Source: Lineolata rhizophorae (Eukaryota; Ascomycota; Dothideomycetes; Lineolatales; Lineolataceae). Taken from it: a stretch of DNA of 64,000 bases. The position numbers and the translations under genes are program-made. Shown here piece by piece: positions 23,601-33,700 of this stretch. Position 1 is the stretch's first letter. The number at the start of each line of letters is the position of its first letter. The notes beneath the pieces were generated by a model. It was not told the DNA's origin, ran no database searches, and saw only the letters and a list, made by a program, of their open reading frames with translations. Location of the stretch: assembly GCA_010093515.1 (NCBI GenBank), contig MU001673.1:1373320-1437319 (forward strand), in the 5' to 3' direction.

Positions 23601-24958
23601 CTTGGCCCGCCGACGTAAAGATTTCAAGGGTCGCGCCGTGGTTCCAGGTGCGAATCCGCGCCGTCTCCCAACAGGCCGCGCGCGGCCGAGGTCCGGAGCC
23701 TTTTTATTCCCTCTCACTTCTGCTCATCGTTGTCTTCGTTTCGATCCTTTGCTGAAAGGCTTTTGCCTTTTTTTTTATTGCGTATGTTTTACGTGCCTGT
23801 ATAGGACGCGTCAACGGGATCGAGTTGTCCGATGTGTACGAATCCCGCTGACCGTTTTTGTTTGAGGTGCGCTTGCGCCAGCACTTTGGACAGACGTCCG
23901 AGCGGTCCGTCCGGTGCTATTTTTGTTGCTCCTTCGGGATCGCGGGCCCTATCAGGATCCGCATCGTCATCAACCTGCGGCCCCTTCAATATTGTTCGCA
24001 ATTAAGACTGGGTAACCATCTAACTGTCTCGATCATGCGCTCCGTTCCAATCTTGTTATTGGACGATGCGAAACCCGAGTTCTCGTTTTGCTGTAGGCGA
24101 ATCCACACTGCTGTCGTGGCGACTAGAAGGCAGGCACAAAAAACAGTACGGAGCCTTGCATACTAGTCTACCAAGCTCTCCGAATGCCATGCGCACTCCA
24201 CTGTTGGATAACAGGCACTGATGGATTGTTTTTGCCCTAATTTTACTGAAATCCTTTACCGGATTGTCGTTCGACACCGCTAGTTTTTGTTCGCTACAAA
24301 AACTAGTTGGTTTCCTAGTTGAGGCTGTTAGCGTGCCAGGCTACTACAGACCACTTTCTTTAAGGACAGAAACTACCACTAAAATCCTTGAAGCGCCTGG
24401 TGCGAAGCCGCTTCAAAGGCGAAGCGTGGGATGTGGGTTATTGGCCAAGCACTCACTTCTCGATATTTTGGCGCTCGGAAGTGCAAGTATGATGGAAATG
24501 TTTTCTCTGAACCTTTGTCCTATTAGGGAATTGTCTTGGCAGGACATGCGATTACCGCCCAGAACCCACTTCATTATACGGGAGTTGCACGCCATTGTTG
24601 CCCTAAGTAAGCGTCTTGTAACACACGGTCGGGATTAATCCGTCAGGCCAATAACAATTTCCTCGCCGCCTTGAGAAACGAGCAATCGATTTCTTTCTAT
24701 GCTAAGGTTCTCGTTGGTAGCATAGCGACCTAGGAAACATGGTCGCAGCGTCCTCGAGCCTGGCTGGACCTGCAACCCACGTCAAGATTCAAGAGCACAG
24801 CCTATCGGCGAATACACCGAGTTCAGCGCATTTGTTTCCAAAGCACGCGCTTTGCATGCAACCGGCTACCGTCGCCTTGAAAACCGCATTGTCATTCGCG
24901 TCGCTCCAATCAGGCCATACGCATAATGTTTAGGTGGTGCTAGTGCCAAAGCAGGCTA

Positions 24959-24981
24959 TTTTTTTTTTTTTTAAAAAAAAA
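24959..24981. repeat. T14A9 tract (AT palindrome)
   Basis: Fourteen T followed directly by nine A. The centre is a perfect 9+9 palindrome able to form an AT-only hairpin and a strong nucleosome-excluding poly(dA:dT) element. No coding sequence adjoins it. Confidence 0.9.
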
Positions 24982-26648
24982 GTCGATGTTTTCTGAACGC
25001 GTTCACGCATATTGCAGTAAACTTCATGCGCGCTACGACAACCTTGTGCCGAGTGTTCTGCCGTGTAGCCCGCATTGGTCACGTCGTCACAGCGCGAAGA
25101 CCAAACGGACTGACATGAAACCGCAGTTTCCAGACTGAGAGCGGCCTGTTCACTATAAGAAATAACTTGACAGGACAGTTAGGCTTCAACCTCCCGGTAA
25201 GTCGACGAAGGCCTGCATTCCGTGCCGACCCTTCTGATCTCATGTGGGAAAACAGTATTATACTCTTCTATTTGCTAGGATGCGCATCGCGCTTTGAAAG
25301 GTATGTTGAACTCTACTATCCGACCGGTCAATTGAATGACTGAAAGGTTAAGAAGGTTCTCGCTACGAAGACTACACCACATGTGCGTATGAGAGCGAGT
25401 GCATCATGAGAGGAAGGGCGCGTCAGGACGCACGCAATCCGCCACTTAAAACCATTAGAACCTTTTCGCCATATTTCACACCAAATCAGTATGCTAAAAG
25501 TGTCTACGACTGCAGACCACAAAGGACCACTCACGAAAGTGGACTTATCAATGTTACCGGGTTCGGTTAGTGTATGCGTAGGGCCGATAAGTTCGCGCGC
25601 CACCAGCCACTGGTGCCACTAGGGCGCCCCAACGAGCAACCTCATTGCCTTGCTCTCTTAACTTCACTTTCCGGGCAGTCGCATCGTATCCCTGCGACCA
25701 TCCGTACCAATAAGCCAACGAGATCCGACCGGGCAGCGTTAAACACGTTGGCGTCTACGATTTGGCGGCCAGCACTATTGGAATCGATTCCGGGGAGTTT
25801 CCCTCTAATCCAGAAGCCGCAGTCGCTGAGGTGCTTCTATTGGGAGCCGCGGGCATTGCGGTAGCGCATATCGCAACAGGAAACGCCGGGCGCCCGTTCC
25901 CACGGCTGCAACTCAACGCCGGCGCGATGCTCTGTACCGGAGAAGGCGCCATCCACTCGACGCGTCACACAGCCACCTGCTCAATTGGGGCCGACTGACC
26001 TGTCGCGTAACGCTGCCCTTGCCGTCGTCGCACCGGCCGGCAACGACAATGAAAAGGCGCGCCTGCCGTGGCCGCCGCGCCGCTGCGCTCTCTCCTCCCA
26101 CAGTCCCACCCGGACCGTATCGTTCCTGCCTCCGCTTCTTTCCTGTTCCTGTCCGCTGCAGCGTTGCTTCCTGCCCGTCCGCGGTTCCCACGGATCTTTC
26201 CTGCCGTTTCTCCGCCTCCTGTGCGCGCCAGCGTTGCTTCCGGCCTCGTGCAGGAGGAAGGCGCCGCACGAGCTCCGCCTCGCCGTCTAGATTCTGCAGC
26301 GGCGACGCAGGAAAAGCAGTTGCCGGGTGCACGACATAGAATCGTCCATCCTCTGTCCTGCGGCCGTGAGGTGATCTTCAATAATTAACTCACCCCGGTC
26401 CGCACCCTTCTCGTGCGCATCCAACCCCTTCCTAGCTTCTCCTGCGCCGCCGTGTTCCGTTCTCGACCCCTCGGCTCGCGTTCGACTTAATATGCCAAAC
26501 CCCGGTCGATACAATATACTCTGAACGCAGCGCTTTTTGGCTGCCGCATTGCAGCGAAAACGGGGCCTGGGGAAGCGATTGGGCCCTAACGGACGAATCC
26601 GGCTGGCAATGTCGTCGGGCCACGACGCCGTGGTAAGCTACACACACG

Positions 26649-26666
26649 TACACACACACACACACT
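26649..26666. repeat. CA dinucleotide microsatellite
   Basis: A short CA/TG repeat (ACACACAC-type, about 8 units), preceded by an interrupted copy from 26640. It lies about 70 bp upstream of the proposed start codon of the 730-aa gene, so it would be in the 5' UTR or core promoter. Confidence 0.8.
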
Positions 26667-26736
26667 TTGCCCAACTTCTAAACGGCAACGCTGCCCGCAC
26701 TGTTGTACTTCTCTCGTCTGCGCCGCCGCCGTCGTC

Positions 26737-29019
26737 ATGTGCTGGCCAAAGAGGTCGCGCCGGTTTGGCTCGTGGGATGCTCACTGCGAGAAGAAGCAAG
26801 CCTCCGAGATCGACGCGTCCGAGCTCGACGCCGTACGCGAGCTCGCTGGGCCAGATTCAAAGAGCCACAATTGGAACAGCTCGCCGAAAAGTGGCCGTAA
26901 TGGTATGCTTTCTGTTACGCTTTCGTTCCAGCTCTATACCAACTACTAGCCCCCTTCCCCATATTACTCTTCGCTTGTTTCATCATTGCCAGGTCCAATT
27001 GCTTTTCTGATCGGCCATGACACTAAATGCGCTCTTGTAGGTGCAGCGAAAGTGATGCCAGCCGTCCAATTCGGCTCCGTAGAGCGGAAACCGAGCAAGT
27101 TGCAGCGCCGCCGAAGTCATCGTGCCGGCCAAGCTGCGGCGCCTGCGGCACGACAAGCGGTGCTGGTATCAGCCGCTGCAGCGGCAGCAACGCCGCATGT
27201 GCCCCGAACGCCTCCTCCCGGCGCCACGTCGGCGAACATTGGCAGGCGGCGGACCCCAGGCAGCGGCGCCGCTGCAGGCGCTAGCCAGGTACCGACGAGC
27301 CCGCCGCGCGCCGGCTATGCATCAAGGGTGATGAGGCTATTCCATCTGCGCGAGCCGGACCCGGCTATACCATTGCAGCCACTGGCGGGTGGTGGGTATC
27401 GTGCTACGGGGCAGGTATCGTACCCTCAACTGCCATCCTTCTCGACGCTACCAAACTTGTCGCAAGAGTTCAGGGCCGGGTTGGCTTCGAAAAGAAGTCC
27501 GAGGCGTGCCCAACATCAGCAGAACCAATTGTCAGCTAGCCTACAACCCCCACCGCCGACGCCTCCGGAATCTCCTATCTCGGGATTACCGCCTTCGACG
27601 TTGGTGACGAATACGGAGCGCATCTTGCTTTCTGCATTCGATGGACAGGAGAAGTCGTCGCCACGGAATGCCAAAAACAAACCGCAGCCTGGTCGAGAAG
27701 GGGACCAGCAGGGCCTTTTTACTAGGATCCCCGGACCCGACTCGTCGGCCTCCTGGTCCAGAGACTCGGAGTACCTCCTCCCGCTGCAGAACCCGGGCCT
27801 GCTCGGCCGCGAAACGGCCGCGGCGCCCGTCGCGGCGCCCGCTCGCGACTACGATGCCGACGCCGATGAACCCGACGCCGACGAGTTCTACACGGAGGAA
27901 GAGTCGCGGCGCCAGCTGCATGAGCAGCATGACCGCATCACAGCGTGGCTGGCGGGCGTCTCGGCGACGGCGGGAGCGGGCGGCGGCGACTCGGCCGAAC
28001 TAGAGCGTCAGCTGCGCCGCGAGGGCGGCGGCGGCGGCGCATGGCTAGACGGTGTGCAGCGGCGGTGGTGGGCGCGCCGCGGTGGCGGCGGTGGACGTGG
28101 ACGCCGCAGGGACAGCACGGGCTCGTACTCGTTCCTCGAGGGCACGCTGCGCAGCGAAGACTTTGTCCGCGAGGAAGGAGTCGTGACGAACAGCAACGCC
28201 GGGGACGATCCGCGCGCGGGGTTCCCGCCGCACGCGCTGCTGCGGTCGCTGTCGTTGTCGAAGAAGGGGAAAGGCATCGAGGTGCCGCCGCGGCGGTCGT
28301 CGAGAAGGCTGAGCAGGCGGAACGCTGGTGGGCAACGGAGGGAGGAGCAGCAGCTCCAAAGATCGGTTTCGTCGCCCATGGACGTGACGAGCCGGCTTGT
28401 CGCGGCGCGGCGCACCACGATGACGCCTAGCCCGGCGCAAAAAGGCGACGCCGCCGCTTTCGTGACGCCGCCGCCTCTGCAGCAACAGCAGCAACAGGGA
28501 GAAGCTCAACAACAGCGACTGTCACCGCACCTCCGCCGCCGCGCCACGCACACGGGCGACGGCCGCCGCATCAACAATACCAGCAGCAGCGCCACGCCCG
28601 CGCTGCCGGGCGCGACACGCGCGGCCCCGGCGAACGGCAGCGGCACGCCGTCGCCGTCGGCGGCGCTGCTGGTGCTCTCGTCGCCGGGCGTCACTGTGGA
28701 GAGGGGCGGTAGCGCCAAGAAGGTTTGGCGGAGGTGCGCGAGCTACTTCGACGAGGATATTGTGCCGGCCTTTGGGGGAGGCGGGAAGGGGAGGGGTGGG
28801 GGGATGGGTGGGGGTAGCGCGGAGGCGGTGGAGGGGTCAGGGAGTAGTGCGGAGGCGGTGGGGAGAGATGGAGATGGAGATGGAGATTTTGCTGCTGAGG
28901 AGAAGGGTGGCGAGAGGATGGTGGAGGGGCGGAGGGAGGAAGGGGTGGGGAAGGGAACGGTGAGGTTGAGGGAGTGGAGGGTTGGGGTCGGAGGCGCGGT
29001 TAGGGGGTTGGGTGCTTAG
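26737..29019 (+). CDS. Unknown basic, low-complexity protein (730 aa)
   Basis: Two exons (26737-26902, 26993-29019) encode 730 aa. The long frame has no ATG at its upstream end, and a preceding exon beginning MCWPKRSRRFGSWDAHCEKK joins it in phase through GTATGC...TTGCCAG, giving a better N-terminus. The first 90 residues look conserved and structured (EIDASELDAVRELAGPD, then PIAFLIGHDTKCALVGAAK). The rest is dominated by Arg, Pro, Ser, Ala and Gly with basic clusters (KPSKLQRRRSHRAGQ, RRSSRRLSRRNAG), a Gln-rich stretch near 28480-28515 and a Gly/Glu-rich tail. There is no membrane segment, cysteine motif or catalytic signature. A nucleic-acid or membrane-surface role would fit the charge, but I do not assign one. 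Codon use is very GC3-rich, like its neighbours. Convergent with the 1867-aa gene. Confidence 0.65.
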
Positions 29020-30796
29020 GTGATTGGGCGAGGGGGAGGATATCGGGGGGCGTGTCGATAGGGAGTTGGGGGTTGGTGGGTGGGTTGCGTACTACGTAAG
29101 TGTTGGGGCTTCCGGGCATGCTGAGACCGTCGGTTGGAAAAGCGGGACTGTAAGTTAGGTGGAGTTCGCCGGAGTTTGTTTCTGCGCTTTGTTACGCTAG
29201 GCCGGGCTAGACGTTCGCGGATTAGAGTGGTTTGATGACCTTGGAGTTTTGAGGTTCGAGGGAGCGCTGGAGCGGGTACGTGGGCGTCTTGTTTTTCTAG
29301 AAGCGGTTTGGCTACGAGTGGGCGCGTGGCGAGCAAGTCGCGGAGGCGGCGGGAGTGTTTTCACGGAATGGCGGCTTGGCGTCTGAGTAGAAGAGAGCAT
29401 ATTGGGTATCGGGTTTTGGCGGCTAGGAAGTAAGGGAGTTCGCGAGAGGCGTGGTTCTTTGGGGGAGTTAAGTAGGCAGGCGGTTTGTAGTTGCTCTTAG
29501 GAATCATGTGGGTTAGGGCGATGGGTAGTTTGGAAGAAAGCGGATGAGGTGATGAGCCTTGAATGTTTGAGTGTTGTTTGGTGATTGGCTGGCGGCTGCT
29601 CTGCTCTGTTCAACCTTTTAGGCAGCGATGGACGGTGTGGGAAAGGATCGCGGGATTGGAGGTATGCTGTGGACTAGTCTGCCATGCAGCAGGACGGTGC
29701 TAGATACTTAGCATGGCGTATACGCTGATGGCCCAATACTCGAGCACGACGGGCGCGGAAAGTGCCCTGGGAATGGCGAGGAATTGTTACGTGTTTGCAG
29801 AACTGCGGACTGCCTGGCGGCGGGTAATTAGATCCGACGGGCTTGGTGGTCGCAGGGCTATCTCGGAACGCGAACCTATGTGACTACGAGACGGTGTTCG
29901 AGCGCCCGGAAGAGCCCAGGGCGAATAGCCGTGCGAACCGGCGAGTGGGAATTCGCGGTGAAAGGAGGCTTGTGGGCTGCGGAGGGGACGGTTGAGCTCG
30001 GGGTGCTTTCTACGCGCACACGTGGCTGGTGTATTCGTTGGACACAGAGGTAGATTTTATCGGGGTCATGCGTTCATCCTTTTGGTTTTTGTTTTTATTT
30101 TTTCGTAGGTAGAATACACGGGTATAGATGGTTGGCTGGAGTGTATTTTGCTTAAGACGATGCGAGGCGCAACGAGCCTTCTGGCCGTTAAATGGCACGG
30201 GCATACAAAGGCAGGCGTGTACTAGGAGTGCGGGAACGATGGTAGAATGAAATCAACGGCCCATCGGACTCGAGCCAAGTCCCCACGGAGTCGCCCCGTT
30301 CGAAGTTCATAAATTCACGTGGAACATGCAAAAGATGCTGCTATTCTCCCGGGGGAAAGTTGTCATTGTCTTCTCAGTATTCCATCATACCACTTCGCAT
30401 CTAGCAGCAATCTTATAAAGAGGTACCCAGTCATCTTGCCGCGTACAATCCTATGCCCAACGCCCAACAATGCAGAAGTATAAATCATAAGCGAAGGCAG
30501 TCAAATCCCGCAGGCGAAGATACCAAACGCTAACCAGAACGATATAGACCCATTCCAAGCAAACCCAAATAATGCAAACCCAAGTAACTGTACGTCTCAA
30601 AACAAAGACGGCCCAAACCCAACCGCCAAAAGTAAATATAGCAAAGGGAGGCCCGGGTATATTCTATCTAACAAGCGCGTCGCAATCCGACAAGTTAATC
30701 CGACCAACCAGCCAGCCAGCCAAACCAGCGAACCACCACCAAACCCAACATCAAAACAGTCTCCCCATTTTCCCCCGGGGCGAAACAACCACCCCC
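29020..30796. other. Convergent intergenic region
   Basis: About 1.8 kb between the stop codons of the 730-aa and 1867-aa genes. From 29020 to about 30000 it is strongly G/T-biased on the plus strand; from 30400 it becomes A/C-rich. No frame with protein character and no RNA gene were recognised; both 3' UTRs must lie here. Confidence 0.55.
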
Positions 30797-33700
30797 CTAA
30801 ATCCTCCCGTTCTCCACCACCTCCCTCCCAACCAACTCCATCTCGCCCGACTCGCCCGTCCGCCTCCTCTCCAGGACCCACCGATCCCCCTCGCCGCCCG
30901 GATCCGCCTCGCGCACGTACGTGACGCTGTCGGCGGCGCTCCCCGCGCGCGAGTGGCCCGGCCGCCACCCGCCTCCCGCGCTCCCCACGCTCACCCGGCG
31001 CGTCTCTTTCGCGCTCCCGCCGCCTGCGTGCTGCAGCGGCGGCGACGACGACGACGACGCGCGCCGCCCTTGCTGCTGCTGCTGGAAGTGCAGCTGCCAG
31101 GCGAGGTCGGCGCTCTTGTCGGAGAAGGCCGGGGACCAGCCGGGGCCAGCGGCGGCGGCGGCGGTGGCGGGCGCCGAGAGCGGCGGGGACTTGGGGCTCG
31201 CGGGGCTCTCGGCGCGGACGGGGATGTCCGAGGGGAGCATGCCGAGCGGACGGGACGAGGTCGAGGTCAGCGTGGGGCTGTCTGGGAAGTTGCTGTTGCG
31301 GTTGTTGTTGTTGTTGCTGCCGCCGAAGTGGGCGTCCTCGTCGGTGTCGACGTCGTCGTAATACGTGCCGAAGCGGTCATCGTCCGCTGGGTCGTACGCC
31401 GCGGCGGCGGCGGCGACGTCGTCGTCGGCAGAGACGTCAGAGTCGAGATCCGAGGCGTCATCGCCGTCTTCAAGGTCCCAGTGCGCGGGAGTAGGTTGCT
31501 GCCGCTTCCCGTATTCCGCAGCCTGGTTCCGATGCTCGCCCCCAACAGCGCCCGCCGTAACCTCTTCTTCTTCCTCTTCCACGTTCGTAGCAAAGATCAT
31601 CGGGCTCGAACCCCTCTTTGAGTACTGTCCCGTCCACGCCACCGGACTACTCGAGGAATTCCTCTCGCTGCCCTGCCCACCGCCGCCGCTGCCACCACTG
31701 CTCCTCAAACTCCCGTTGCTCCCACCAAACGCGCCCCTCCTCAGCTTCTTCAACATCTCCATGGAGAAGAACTCGTCATCCTCGCCTCCGCCCGCGCCAC
31801 CGGCGCCACCACCGCCCGCAGCATTGCCGACGTCGAACCCGAACGGACTGCTCGACATGCGCGCGGCCAGCTGCGCCAGGCCGGGGCTCGGAATCGCAGC
31901 GCCGTTCGCTCCCGGCGGCACCCCGCCGCCTCCACCGCCAATCGAGATGAAGGAGTTCCGCGTGCTGTACTCGGACCTCTCCGTGATGGGCGTCAGATTC
32001 GGCTCTCTGACCGCGTTCCTCCCGGACGTGCTGCGCCCGAGCCCGCCGGGGCTCCCCGCGGCGCCGAAGAAGCCCCCGTACATCGCCTGTGCCTCAGCAC
32101 TGGCGCTACCAGGAGCCCCGGCGACCGCGTTCGCGGCTGTCCCCCCTCCGGGCGTGGCCGACGCCGGGCTGGCCGCATAGAAGCCGAATTCGCGGCCGTA
32201 GATGCCCTCGTAGTCGTTCGCGAGCGCCTCGGCGTTGGCCGCCGCGATCATGGGGTCCTCGAACGCGTCGTCGCCCATATCATAGTCGTAGTCGTACCCG
32301 TCGTCAAAATCGTAGCTGCTACTGTCGAAGCTATAGTCGTAGTCCGACCCGCTGATACCGGCGTTGGTGGCGCCAACGGCACCGCCTCCGAGCTTGTTGC
32401 CGCTCCCGTCCTTGAGCGGTGGCGGCTGCGCCGGCTGCGCCACCACGCCGGGCTGCATGCCGGACCCGACGACGCCGAGCGAGAAGTTCGTCTCGGCGCT
32501 GAAGCGCCCGTCATCCGGGACCAAACTGGGGCGACTCTCGAGGCCCGGCGGCGACGCCGACGACCTCCTATGAGCATCCTCCCCTTCCATCGCGAGTTCC
32601 TCTGTGCCTCGCGTCCCTTCCTCAGCACCGGCCTCTGAGGAGTTCTCCACTTCGGCTTCCTTTGTCACTTCCCCCAGCACGCTCGCCGGCAACGTCACGC
32701 TATCCTTCCGCAAGAACCGGCCGTCCGCCGCGGCCCGATTTGCGGCGTCAGCTAGCGCGCCATGATACGCATCTAAACTCGCAAATCCGGCAGAGGGGTC
32801 TGAGCCCGCCGCCTGGTGCTGCTGGTGGCGCGGATGCTGCTTCTGCGTTTGGGTAGTCTGGTGGCGTAGCTGCGGCGGCGCGACCTCGTCGTCTGCTTCG
32901 TCACCTTCCATTGCTCCGTCCACGGCCGGTATCTCCTTCCTGGAGCCACCTCCCAGGGCCAACGGAGCTGGGACGGGCGCGTTGACGCGTCGATCGAACA
33001 GGTGCTTAGTCGGATCGTCGAAGATGCTCTCGTCGAACTTCTCCTTCGGAGCAGCGTTGCCGTCTTCATCGTCACTGGATCCGATGTTTGGCAGGTCGTC
33101 GATCAGGCCGTCGTCGAAGTAGAGATCATCGCCGACGAAGTCGCCGTCGTCCTCACCGAGAACATCAAAGCCCTTGGCTTTCTTGCCTAGCTTGTTAGTG
33201 CCCTCGTCGTCAGGCGGACTGCGAACTTCTTGCGCGCTTCCTCTCGCCGCAGACGTCGGGTCAAAGCCCATAAGGCCGAGACCGAGACCTTGTCCCTGCT
33301 GGTGCGGGTGCGGGTGGTCCTGCGGCGGCACCGGAAAGCCGAGCCCAGCGCCACCATTAGCAAACCCCTGCTGCAGACTTTGGGAGATCACAGACCCGTC
33401 CTGGGAGAACGCAAAGCCGATGACGTTCCCGTCTGCATCGCGCGGCGTACCCACTTGGTTGAACAAGGCAGGGTTGGGACCAGCGCCGTTAAGGCCGCTG
33501 AAGGGGGGGCTCCCTAGAGCGGCGCCGCCCGCGGGCGAGCCGAAGACGAAGCCCGCCATGGCGTTCACGCTGTTAAGGTTTTGCATGGTGCCGGGAGGCG
33601 CAGCGGGACCACCTGCAGCGGGATCCGCACCCGCGCCCGCGTCTGCGCCTGCGCCCGCGTCTGCGCCTGCGCCCGCATCCACACCTGTTTCTCCACCGCT

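Larger units (their letters stand above)
20655..26736. other. Long region without a supported gene (about 6.1 kb)
   Basis: From 20655 to about 22980 the sequence is GC-rich with purine runs and poly-C/G tracts (for example 21960-22160), probably the promoter and 5' UTR of the EGF-like gene. From 23000 to 26700 it is of mixed composition. Candidate frames (21634-22188 plus, 22201-22803 minus, 22246-22962 plus, 24264-24638 plus) overlap one another on both strands, lack splice support and match nothing I recognise. A T14A9 tract lies at 24959-24981 and a CA repeat near 26650-26666. A multi-exon gene with little conservation could have been missed. Confidence 0.5.
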
